Assembly (NCBI GenBank): GCA_039583875.1
Contig: CM077164.1
Location: 70,091,628 to 70,155,627 of the forward strand
DNA from: Platanthera guangdongensis
Taxonomy: Eukaryota; Streptophyta; Magnoliopsida; Asparagales; Orchidaceae
Direction of reading: 5' to 3'
Length of the DNA stretch: 64,000 bases
The translations under genes were made by a program, and so were the position numbers. Positions 46,675 through 57,291 of this stretch are shown here, in pieces. Below the pieces are notes generated by a model, which saw nothing but the letters and a program-made list of their open reading frames with translations, searched no databases and was not told the DNA's origin. The first letter of the stretch is position 1. Each line of letters begins with the position of its first letter.

Positions 46675-47105
46675 TTGTGTCGACAAAAAGAGTTCTATGT
46701 CGACACAGAGAAGTTGTGTCGTGACATCTAGAAAATTGGTGTCGACACTTCAAAGAAGTTGTGTCGACACATCTAGAAAATTGGTGTCGACACTTCAGAG
46801 AAGTAGTGTCGACACATCCAGAAGTTGTGTCGACACTTAGAATTAGAGTCGACAAAGAATTTCGGTTGAACTAATAAGTATGTCTGTGTCGACACATCAT
46901 CTATTGGTGTCGACACATAGTAGTCAACACGTTTTTCGAGACATTAGCAGTCTGTGTCGACACCATCTCAACAGTGTCGACACACTAAGTAAATTTTGTC
47001 GCGCCTTTTGACCTTCAATGTTCCAACACATATAAATAGGTCAAGAACAAACTCTGTCGACACGCTCTCCAGATTTTTGAGACTAGATTCTTGTGTCGAC
47101 AAACT
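46675..47105. repeat. GTGTCGACAC palindrome array in the pol-ORF3 spacer of D
   Basis: About nine perfect palindromes plus variants between pol and ORF3. It includes a 48-bp direct repeat (AGAAAATTGGTGTCGACACT). The last variants lie between the TATA box and the ORF3 ATG, as in C. Confidence 0.9.
47031..47038 (+). promoter_or_regulatory. Candidate internal promoter (TATA box) of ORF3 in D
   Basis: TATAAATA followed by GG, 104 bp before the ATG at 47142. In C the distance is about the same. The octamer equals the TATA box of C's LTR, not that of D's own LTR (TATATAAA), so the spacer promoter is conserved between subfamilies. Confidence 0.65.
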
Positions 47106-47141
47106 CTCTCTTCTCCATTCAAGATTTCTCACCATCCCCAA

Positions 47142-49754
47142 ATGGCGCCGAAACTTGACGAAAACATGAACGAGGGATATGAACTGGTACGAAATGCCTT
47201 TGACGATCCTGAACCAGCGATTAAAGCTGTGATAGCTCTAATTGCTGAAAATGGCTTGAAGTATTTGACATCAGAACCTAGAAAGATATGGAAGAAGGAA
47301 ATCATTGAGTTCTATGGAGCTGCCACTCAGGATTCAACTGGACTAAAGATTAGGTCTTCAGTCCAGGGTACTAAAGTCAAACTCACCATGAAGAGCTTAC
47401 GAAAAACTCTTCATCTGCCCAAAACTCAAGAAGACGAAGAAGTTACATCTTCCAAGACCAGGGAAGCACTCCAATGGTGTGGATTAGATTCCACCATGAA
47501 AATTGGATCATCCATGAATAGAAAAGGAATGAATGTTCAAGGAAAATTCCTTTGTGAAGTAGTTGGCAAAGTCATCTTATGCAAACCAGGTGGACATGAT
47601 AGGGTCTTAGCCTACATGTTCAGCCTCATGACCAGGATCATCTACAAAATCAACACCAATTGGTCTACAGTCATATATGAAAAGATTAGAGAAAGCATCA
47701 AAATACCTAATCTGGGAAGGATATTAAGCTTATACTTGGCTGAAGCAATTCCAGAAGTGATGCAACAGGCTTCTTGATCCAAGATCAATCACATGAGGAT
47801 AATGGATCTAAGGATAATCTCTAGATGGGATAGAGTGTTGATAAAAGACATTGGTGATGAAGAGAGGCCAGAGAATACTGAGAAATCAACTGCTCAAGAC
47901 ATTAGACATGATGATCAGATGCGGGGGGTGCCTCATCTTGAGGAAGAGCCAACACACTTAGAAAGTGAAATGGCTACTCAAATAATTCTTGAGGTAATCC
48001 AAGAAGTTAATCAAACAATTTTCAATAATGAGGATGAAACACTAACTGTGCCCTTGATTGTGTTGACCAGACCAATCAACTCAACAGTCTAGCACAGGAT
48101 ATTATCATGGAGGATACATCTACAGCTGCTGATGCTCCAGAGTTAAGAGTGCCTCCAGTCCAAACTCAACAAGAGTTTACCATTGAAGAGTTATTCCCTG
48201 ATATAGAGATACCAAGAACTAAGGGGGAGCAAGTCAGAACTGAGGGGGAGCAAGCCAGTACTGAGGGGGAGCAAGCTGGAATTGAGGGGGAGCAACCTAG
48301 GACTGAAAAGGAACTGCCTTCTAGTCCTCAGGAAAGAGTTGATATAGCAAGTACCTCAGCTTCTGAAGATGAAGCAGAAACTCAAGCAAAGAAGAGAAAG
48401 CTGTTGGTTTTCAAAAGAAGAAGCCAAAGCTATAAAAAGGCATTGCAAACTGCTCCACAACCAGTTCCTGCACAAGATTATAGTTCCTTACTGATATCTT
48501 TGCAAGTAAAATTAGATGAACAAAGAATAGCCATGGAGAAATATATGTATGAGACCCATAAAGATTTGCAATTCTCCTTGGCTCAAGATATAAAATCAAT
48601 TTGATTTGAGGTAAATCAGAATAAAAAGAAGATGACAGATTGCTTCCATAAAGGAGGTAATGCTGTGATTTTCCTAGCAAAACAACAAGAAGGAATCAAG
48701 ACTAAAGTTGATGATATAGTTGTTAAGCAAGGCTATGTCTTGGAAAATCAACTAAGGATAAATGATAATCTTACAGAATCACATAATGTGATTGTTACAG
48801 AATTAAAGAATACTGCAACTGCACTGACAGAGGCAATGACTAAAGAGAAATCAGAGTTTGATAAGAAATTTCAAGAGGATTTAACCACTTTCCAATCTGC
48901 CATTCAAGCCTCTCAGAAGCTTATATATTCTCAGCTTCTAAAGTTTAAAGCTTATTATACAGAGGGAACTAATTATCTGGCTAATCAAATTAGGTTCCAA
49001 AAGAATGATCTCAGGGATCATATTGAAAGAGAAGTCATAAAGGGGGAGAGGTTGATAGTCAATGCTAGCTCAGAGCATGCCAAATGGATAACAAATGCTG
49101 TTAGAGAAACTCTGGGCTATCCACCCCTATGTGATGATGACAACACAGCTGAGTCAGGAATTCAAGCTGCAGGAAATGAAGGGGGTCAGCAGGAAGTAGC
49201 TCAAATCATATATCCCCCTTCTAACTTTGAAGAAATTCAACACCTGGTTGATCAGATGTACAGCCCTCCAGAGGCTACTAAGAATGTTATCATTGAGAAA
49301 GTAGAAATGTCAGCAGCAGCTTTGCATAAAGAGCAAGAAACTCAACTCTAAAAAAAGGTTTAGAGAACAGGCAGAGTTGAAGCCTGATTTTGAACAATGG
49401 AGTCCTACTTCCATGAATATTATCTTGACTGCCTGGAAAGCTATAAAGGAGAAGACCCATGAAATGGGTAAATGGTACACTGAGCAAGAATGGAAAAAGT
49501 ATGAAGCCAGGCAGGAAGCCATTTTGAAATACAGAAGGAAAGAAAAAGTTGAGAAGTTACTTGCAAATGCTCTGGAGCGTAGCAAGTACTTCCCAAAGCC
49601 TTTTCATTATTTTGAAAGACAAAGGATAAGGGCTGAAGAACAGAAAAGGAAAAATCTAAAAGAGAAGAAACCTGCTGATGATGCTGAACCTACTGTGCAG
49701 GCTCAAGTCAAACTAGGAAAAGGCATAGTCATCAAGGAGCCAGATCAGCCTTAG
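47142..49754 (+). pseudogene. ORF3 of element D
   Basis: ATG at 47142 (MAPKLDENMNEGYELV), the same gene as 8603-5763 in C. Disruptions: TGA 47775-47777, TAG 48090-48092 with a frameshift before 48107, TGA 48602-48604 and a frameshift in an A-run near 49345. The N-terminal domain, the basic cluster KKRKLLVFKRRSQSYKK, the helical part (about 48632-49330) and the end KGIVIKEPDQP are conserved with C. C's PKKKRK segment is missing. A (T/K)(E/K)GEQ repeat of 24 bp occurs four times near 48222-48300. Function unknown. Similarity to C across the whole length indicates a real, once-selected protein. Confidence 0.8.
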
Positions 49755-50018
49755 AATAGATTAACTAGATTTTACAACAATGTAATCTTTAGTTGTTATA
49801 AAAATCTATGTAAACTGATTGTTGAAAAACTTTTGATAGTTTAAACAAAACAATGATTCATGCTCACTGTGTTTGCATTATTCTGTAATGACATATTATA
49901 CATGTTTTGTTTATATGTTACCCTGTCATGTAATGTTTATATACATCATAATGTATGTTTATTATAAATTGTGTATATCATTGACTATGGGTTATGACTT
50001 CTCCAAATAGGGGGAGAT
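49755..50018 (+). other. Element D 3' untranslated region with polypurine tract
   Basis: AT-rich, no gene. It ends in CCAAATAGGGGGAGAT (50003-50018) next to the LTR, the same PPT as C. Confidence 0.85.
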
Positions 50019-51831
50019 TGTTGGATACATTGGAAAATGTGTACAAGATTTGGAGAAGCCTAACATAGCTCAATGATATTCATCAAGGTGTATTTGATGT
50101 TGTTTTGAGTTTATATGTGCAAGTTAAGAATATGCAGGAAAAGTTTCTAAGTCCATGAGTCGACACCATAAGAAGCTGTGTCGACACTTGTGAAGACTTG
50201 TGTCGACACTTGGGAAAAGCTGTGTCGACACTTGGAGTCAATTGTGTCGACACATAAAAAGTTCAGTCGACACACAGAAAGTTCAGTCGACATCAACTAT
50301 GTCGACACACAGGACTTGTGTCGACACACAGAAAGTTCAGTCGACATCAACTGTGTCGACACACAGGACTTGTGTCGACATACATAAAGTTCAGTCGACA
50401 TCAACTGTGTCGACACACACACCATAATTTCTTTTAAGTTAATTGTGTTAAGACAAGAAGTGACTGTGTCGACACACATGACTTGTGTCGACACATTGTT
50501 ATAGAAGCTATGTCAAGAAGCAGTGTCGACACCATGAGAGCTGTGTCGACATCACCAAGGATTGTGTCGACACTTAGTCTACTTGTGTCGACACATGTGA
50601 AGTTCAGACTCGACATTTTGCTGACAAAGACAAAGTTTCAAGAAGTGACTGGAAGACTTGACAGCTGCCATAACCAACAGGTCTACTGCAACTGTCAGAT
50701 CTGTCAGAAGTTGGTTAGCAACCGGATCAGCCGGTAACCTTGGATGAAGTCTATATAAAGACAGATTCTATCAACAAAGATATATAGGAGAAGTAAGAAC
50801 GAAAAAACGAAGTACACGAAATCACAATTACAACAAAAGATCCAACATATACAAGGAAATCCAGTTAGTGATTTCAAGTGGATCTAAGTGAAGAATTTCA
50901 ACATATCTTCAGAAGAATTTGTAGAGAAAGAGAGCTCCAACAATTCAAGTGAAGAAAGAGATTATCAACAACTAGTCTCTTAAGAGCAGATCCTGAACTA
51001 ATCTGCAAAGAAGAATTCAGATTGATTTCTGGATTTTAAGAGGGAAGCTGATTGAAGATCATCTTCAAGAAATTGAACCTTATTGTGTTCCGATTCAAGA
51101 AACTTTGAAGAAAGCCAAAGACAGGTAGATTTCTGTGAAATCAGATTCTTCAAGAACTGATCAAGAAATCTTTCTACCCATTCTCTCTCAACTTGGGTGA
51201 AAGATACAAATTGTTTTTATCATTTTTCTGTAAGATCATTATTGATCTGAGTTGTAAGCCTAAGTTATAAAGGCTGAGGTAGGGCTGGGTGCCTGAGGTA
51301 GGAGATTTACATCTCTGAGTTGTAGGCCTTGGGAAGGCTGAGGTAGGGCTGGGTTCCTGAGGTAGGAGATTTACATCTCTGAGTTGTAGGCCTTGGGAAG
51401 GATGAGGTAGGGCTGTGTGCCTGAGGTAGGAGATCTGATTCTCTGAGTTGTAGGCCTAGGTGAAGGCTGAGGTAGGGCTTAATTGCCTGAGTTGAAGGAG
51501 TGCGGACTCACTCTGAGTTGTAGGAACCTTGACTGGGTTCTGAGCTGTAAGATCTGTAGATCTGAGAAGGAAGGAAGAAGTTAGGCCGAATCTAGCACAC
51601 TGCTAGATAGGCGAAGGGGGAAAGTGGATGTACCCATCATTTGGGGAACCACTATAAAACTGTGTGCCATCTGTGATTGTGTGTGATTGTGTGATTTCTG
51701 TGATGTGGTAGCAGTAGATCTGTTTGATTCTATATGATTAACTGAATTAATATTCTGCCTTAGAGTAAAAAGGAATTGTACCTATTCACCCCCCTCTAGG
51801 TGTTTAGGTTATCTTGAAACCAATTCTTTCA
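50019..51831 (+). repeat. Element D 3' LTR
   Basis: Starts TGTTGGATAC and ends CTTTCA. Palindrome array 50178-50594, TATA box 50752-50759, R/U5 tandem repeats about 51275-51495. It is followed by the TSD GATTA and the rest of F's integrase. Confidence 0.94.
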
Positions 51832-51836
51832 GATTA

Positions 51837-53248
51837 TATACGCCCTTGCCTATCCCTTCCACACCATGGGAAGACGTGAGTATGGATTTTGTTCTAGGCC
51901 TACCCACCACTTTACGCGTCACGATTCTATTTTTATGGTGGTGGATAGATTTTCTAAAATGACGTATTTCATTCCAAGTAGTCGAACCAATGACACGTCT
52001 CACGTGGCGAAGTTGTATTTTAAGGACATCGTTAGTCACCGTGGAGTGCCGAAGACAATAGTCTCGGATAGGGATGTCAAGTTTATGAGTTATTTTTGGA
52101 AAACACTTTGGATTTTAATGGGTACCAAATTATTATTTTTCGCCGCCTACCATCCACAAACTGATGGGCAGACAGAAGTGGTTAATCGGAGCTTGGGGAA
52201 TCTTCTTAGATGTCTTGTGAGCGATCACAAGGGATCTTGGGGCCTACTTCTTCCCCATGCCCAATTGGCCTACAATAATTCCAAAAATAGGTCCACGGGT
52301 TTGTCTCCCAACGAAATTGTCCACGGGTACAAGGCCCCTGTGCCCCTTGACTTGGTTCCATTGCCTCCAAAGTACAAAGCAAGTCAATTCGCACAATCCT
52401 TCGCCCAACACATTCATGACCTACACGCACGTATACGGGCTACCTTGGCTACTCAATACGAGTCTTATCAAGCGCACGCTAATCAACATAGGATAGTGTC
52501 AAACTTTAATGTTGGCGATCTGGTTTTAGTACGGTTAGTTCCCGAGCGACTGCCCACGGGCACCGTTAAAAAGTTAGCACCAAAGCGCGCCGACCCTTTT
52601 CGGATTATTAAGAAGCTAGGTGACAATGCTTTCGTTTTGGATTTGCCTGCTGATTGGGGAATCTCCCCCATTTTTAATGTCTCGGATTTAACGTTGTTTG
52701 TTTCGCCTCCACAAGAGTTGAATTATTTGCCGTCTTCTCCTTCCAATAAAATTTCTAATGGGTTGGGGAGTGGTAGTTTGGATGATCTCTCTCTTACGGT
52801 CCCCACAGGTATATCATCAGATGGTGAGTTGCATTCCTTTATTCCTACTGCTAACATGTTCCCCAGGTTTCCCAAGACATTTCTTTCCCCAGAAAGGATA
52901 CTTGCGGCTGAGGCACTTGCTACTACCGATGGTGATACCTATCGCTTCCTCATCCGTTGGCGTGACCGCTCCCCTTCGGACGACTCATGGGTACTCGAGA
53001 CGGAGCTTAGACGCTTGGATGCCGCTCTTCTCCACCGCTACTTCTTGGACCACGCATCAGAGATATGTGATTTTGAGCGGGGGAGGATTGATGCCGCGGC
53101 CTTGCCACCACTACTTGATGATGATCCGATTGCCGAGGCGTTACAACATAAAGACTTTCGGAGCCATGATGATGCTAACGGAAGACATGATGATGGTAAC
53201 AGAAGAAAGCGTTATAACCTCCGCCCGCGGCGTGCTAAGCCCACTTGA
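51837..53248 (+). pseudogene. pol: Element F pol, second part: integrase core and chromodomain-like end overlapping the 3' LTR
   Basis: Continues from 39048. The first bases read [21 protein letters not shown], then a one-base frameshift near 51905 leads into the open frame to 53248. Integrase: [16 protein letters not shown] and QTDGQTEVVNRS. The C-terminal domain has FNVGDLVLVRL, then a chromodomain-like segment (YRFLIRWRDRSPSDDSWVLE). The frame crosses the PPT (CGGGGGAGGAT, 53078-53088) and runs 160 bp into the LTR, ending RYNLRPRRAKPT. The overlap with the LTR is seen directly. Confidence 0.9.
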
Positions 53249-54152
53249 AGGCTTATTTTAATTTATGCACTTACATTATTTTATTTTTGTGAATATAAAA
53301 TAATTCCATGTTTGGGTAATAATTTTATATTCATGAGAGGACCTTTTATTTTGTTATTTCCTGCATTTAAACATTTTGGTGTGTATTTAGCCTTCCGGAT
53401 GGATGAGATTTCATCTCCATATTGGATGGCTAGATGTGTGTTGTAACTCCTATTTAAGGAGAACCTTTGATGAGAATATTAGAGAAGATTTGCTAACCCT
53501 AAACAAATTTCTCATTGTGAGAAATTCGGCCAAGGAGAGACTCCAAGCTGCCGGCCAAGGTGTGAAGCCGCCGCCCCCTTTACTCCTTCCTCCCCTCTTC
53601 GGTGCGACGCCGCTATGGCTTCCTTCGGTGCGACTCCAAGGAAGAAGGTTGCAGCCCCATTCGGTGTGACGCCAGTGGATCCGTGGAGAGAGTGATTCTC
53701 CCACCTCATCAAGTGTGTTCATGAAAACTGGGTTGGGTAATTTCTCCCCTCTCATCTTTGTGTTTTCTTGCTAGTATTGTGGAGGTTGAACAACCGTTGT
53801 TTCCGTGATTTTTAAATTCAATCGCTCGCCATTTCTAATTTGATTTCATCATTTTCAAACTTCTTTAAATCCAGATCGGGTAGATCCAATTTGCTTGAGT
53901 GAATCTTGGCCTATAGCCTTGATTTTGCTCTCAAAAAGGATTGGCAACTTTGCGTTAATTTGGGGAATCATCAGACTCTTTTTCTTGATCGTTGTTTTTA
54001 GTCGATCACTCCTCCTTGTTGTTTTATGTGCTACGTTTGATCCGAACCGTAACGAGTCGCTAGATGCTTGTGTAGGAGTGGTAGATCTAAGGCGTGTTGG
54101 GATTGGTTGGGTTACTTGTGTCCGTGACACTCTCCGAATGACCCCTACATCA
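53089..54152 (+). repeat. Element F 3' LTR
   Basis: Matches 34224-35287. Its first 160 bp code the end of pol. It is followed by the TSD TGTTC (54153-54157). Confidence 0.92.
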
Positions 54153-54427
54153 TGTTCTATGAGCAGAGATCGACGATCTCAATACCATTCGTCGAACTCA
54201 GGTCGACGAAATTACTTCAATTCGTTGAACTTAAAATTTCAGAACAGAAATTTTAACTTATTTCAAAATCAAAATCAACATTTTATAAATTCTTTTACTG
54301 AGTGGATAATCCCTCCTAGGAAATATTATCCACTTGGATACAAGGATCAACCTAAATGCTCTTTCATTTCAAATTATTATTGTGAAAGAAAAATAGGACC
54401 CAAGATAATTTGGGTCCAGAACTCCTA
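54153..54427. other. Short pre-insertion sequence between F and E
   Basis: Continues the region left of F, with TTCGTCGAAC...TCGACGAA repeats (54186-54208), then AT-rich sequence. TCCTA at 54423-54427 would be E's TSD; the partner is outside the window. No gene. Confidence 0.6.
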
Positions 54428-56061
54428 TGAAAGAATTGGTTCCAAGATGTCCTAAACACCTAGAGGGGGGGGGGGGGCAATAGGTTCAATTCTTTTTACT
54501 TAGGAAGATCAATTATTTGACTGTTAAAATAACTTTTCAGAACAACATTAAAACTAACACAGCACATAAAAATTACAAACACAGCCAATCACAAATTGTA
54601 CACAGATTTATAGTGGTTCCCCAAGTGATGGGTACATCCACTTTCCCCCTTCGCCTATCTAGCAGTGTACTAGATTCGACCTAACTTCCTTCTTTCTTAT
54701 CAGATCCTCAGATCTTACAACTCAGAACCCTGAAATGGTTCCTACAACTCAGACTTCGGCAAGTCCTACAACTCAGAGTGAATCCACACTCCTACAACTC
54801 AGGCTCACAAGCCCTACCTCAGCCTCTTCCACAGGCCTACAACTCAGAGAAATGTTTCCCTTACCTCAGGCACTCAGCCCTACCTCAGCCTTTATAATCT
54901 AGGCTTACAACTCAGAGAGATGACTCTCCTACACTCAGATCTATACAGATCCTACAGAAAATTAATGATGAAAAGAATTGAAACCTTCAACCAGGTTTTG
55001 AGAGAATGGGTTGAAGGCTTCTTGATCAGTTCTTGATAGAACTGACTACTTAAGAATCAACCTGTCTTAGCTTCTTCAGAGCTTCTTGAATCTGAACAAA
55101 GTAGGGTTGATCTTCTTGAAGTTGGAGATGATCTTCAATCAGCTTCGTTCTTCTATTTAGAAATTAATCTGAATTCTTCTTGCAGACTATTCAGGATCTG
55201 CCCTCTCTGGATGACTTGTCATTTTCTGGATGAAGACTTCTCTAGATCCTTCCTTTAATGTTCTCCACTTCTCTTCTCTGTTCTCTTCTTTCTCTTATCT
55301 CTAGTATTCTATCTCTCAATTATTGATAGAGCATGTCTTTATATAGGCTTTATCCGTGGTTACCGGCTGTTCCGGTTCCTAACGGTCTTCTGACACCTCT
55401 GACAGATATAACAACATAGTCAGTTATGACAGCTGTCAAGTCTCCAGTTGTGATCCTTGATCCTTCTTTGAACTTTAACTCAGCAGCAAAAGTGTCGAGT
55501 CTATACTTCAGATGTGTCGAGACAATACTTCAAATGTGTCGACACATATAGTTCATGCGTCGACACAACTCTGGATGATGTCGACACAACACTTCTTTAA
55601 CTCTTTGACACAGCTTTAATGAAATGTGTCGACACAAGTCCTGTGTGTCGACACAATAGCTCCTGGTCTTGACAAAGTTGGTGTCGACAGAATTCTGGTA
55701 TGTGTCGACACAAGTCCTGTGTGTCGACACAGTTGTTGTCAACAGAATTCTGGAATGTATTTGATAGATTTTCTGTGTGTCGACACAAGTTCTAGGTGTT
55801 GACACAATCTGGCTTCTGGTGTCGACACAGTTTGTCGACAGATTTTCTGTGTGTTGACACAAGTTCTGGGTGTCAACACAAACTAGCTTCTGGTGTCGAC
55901 ACAGCCTTTCCCATGAGTCGACACTTGTACTTAGAAACTTTTTTCCATTTCTTTCACCTGCACATGGAAACTCAACACAACATCAAATACACCTTGATGA
56001 ATATCATTGAGTTAGGTGAGGCTTCTCTAAATATGGTACACATTTTCCAATGTACCCAACA
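54428..56061 (-). repeat. Element E 3' LTR with palindrome array
   Basis: Ends TGAAAGAATT and ACCCAACA. In transcript sense the GTGTCGACAC array lies at 55925-55510 (fewer perfect copies, several TGTCAACACA and TGTTGACAC decayed forms). The TATATAAA box is at 55345-55338, then degenerate R/U5 tandem repeats (54960-54740) and a poly-G run (54465-54477). Confidence 0.92.
55338..55345 (-). promoter_or_regulatory. TATA box of E's LTR
   Basis: Minus strand TATATAAA downstream of the palindrome array, as in D. Confidence 0.6.
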
Positions 56062-57105
56062 ATCTCCCCATATTTGGAGAAGGCATAACCTTTAGTCAAT
56101 GATATACATCACTTTATAATAAACCACATAATGTGATGTATAAAAGCATTATGTGATAGGGTTACATATAAACAAAACCAGCCAAGCAAATCAGGCATTA
56201 TTGGATAAAATATGATGAACATGAATCCAGGTTTTGTTAAATTGTAAAATCAGGCATAAAGTCAGCCTGCACTCTAAACAGTTTTGTTAAATTGCAAAAT
56301 CAGGCATAAAGTCAGCCTGCACTCTAAACAGTTTGCATTTTAAACACTCTCTCCCCCTTTGGCATGGGAAGAGCCTGCATTTAGCAGGATCATAGCCTGC
56401 AGTTACCATGCACTCTAAACATTGACTAACATTCTCTCCCCCTTTATGACTTCTCTTTCAATAGGGACACTGAGGTTCCCCCTACATATGTCTAAAGGGT
56501 TTCTCTTTGTTCAGCCAGCTTTACTTGTAGTTGTACAAGGAGTGAAATAGACTACAAGGCTACTGTATAACCTGTGCAGTTTGTCTAGAGGACCATCAGT
56601 TTCCTTTACTTAGCTTGGGAAGCTTCTCCATAACTCATCTGAAGCAGATGAGCTGGCTATGGACACTTTAGCTTTTGGAGAAGATGCCATAAATGGTTTC
56701 TCCCCCTTAGTCCTTGACAGCTGCCCCTTAGTTCTTACTCATAATAAATCAGGTAATAAAGCCTTTTGTTGGCTCTTGTGCATAAACTCCCCCTGAGGAT
56801 AATACCTCATGTTAAGTTGAAACTGGAAAGAGCACATTGCCTCCCCCTTGATGTGGCACATCCTGAACTTGATCCAGTTGGATGTTAAGTGCAAGAAGCT
56901 TCTCCCTCTCCACTTGACACTTAGGCACTATTTCTTGAGCAGGAGATTAGTTAACCTTTCTGCTCCAACTGTGCATTGAAGATCCAATCTTGGTTGTGGA
57001 ATTCATTTCACACCATTGGAGTACTTCTCTTGTCATGGAAGATGATATTTCATCTTTAAATTGAACTCTGGCTTGAAATAAACCTTTTTTGTTGACACAG
57101 TTGGG
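56062..57105 (-). pseudogene. Remnant of ORF3 in element E, with polypurine tract
   Basis: No open frame. Minus-strand pieces align with ORF3 of D: about 57050-56950 (SSSMTREVLQWC... against SSKTREALQWC) and about 56466-56405 (EREVIKGER region). The start and about 100 codons are deleted, as is the TATA box. A 50-bp direct repeat occurs at 56231-56330. The PPT-like CCAAATATGGGGAGAT is at 56062-56077. Several extra GGGGGAG runs occur. Confidence 0.7.
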
Positions 57106-57109
57106 ATTG

Positions 57110-57290
57110 TGTCGACATAGACTACTAAAGTCTCGACAGAGTATAACTAGCTATGTGTCGACACCAAATTCTGAGTGTCGACACAACCTTCTAGCTGTGT
57201 CAACAGAATTTGTCTGATGTGTCGACACCATCTACTATGTGTCGACACCTAAGTCTTTATGTGTCAACACAAATTTACTTAGTCAAATTT
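57110..57290. repeat. Residual palindrome array in E's pol-ORF3 spacer
   Basis: Four perfect GTGTCGACAC copies plus decayed variants in 180 bp, at the same place as the spacer arrays of C and D. Confidence 0.85.
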
Positions 57291-57291
57291 G

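Larger units (their letters stand above)
39049..51831 (+). mobile_element. Element D: SIRE-like copia retrotransposon, same family as C
   Basis: Seen: LTRs 39049-40880 (1,832 bp) and 50019-51831 (1,813 bp). The direct repeat GATTA is at 39044-39048 and 51832-51836, inside F's integrase. Order: PBS, gag, pol, palindrome spacer with TATA box, ORF3, PPT. The first LTR starts TA instead of TG (one base changed). Coding regions carry stops and frameshifts, and gag holds a solo LTR, so D is older and more decayed than C. Its LTRs differ from C's outside the palindromes and the terminal region, so C and D are different subfamilies. Confidence 0.95.
34224..54152 (+). mobile_element. Element F: CRM-like Ty3-gypsy chromovirus split by element D
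   Basis: Seen: two LTRs of 1,064 bp (34224-35287 and 53089-54152), each TGATG...TCA, flanked by the direct repeat TGTTC at 34219-34223 and 54153-54157. Gag, protease, RT, RNase H and the integrase zinc region lie at 35610-39048. The integrase core and chromodomain-like end lie at 51837-53248. The RT sequence (SRAINKITIKY, EGDEWKIAFK) and the pol frame running into the 3' LTR are features known of the CRM clade. The clade assignment is inference. Confidence 0.9.
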
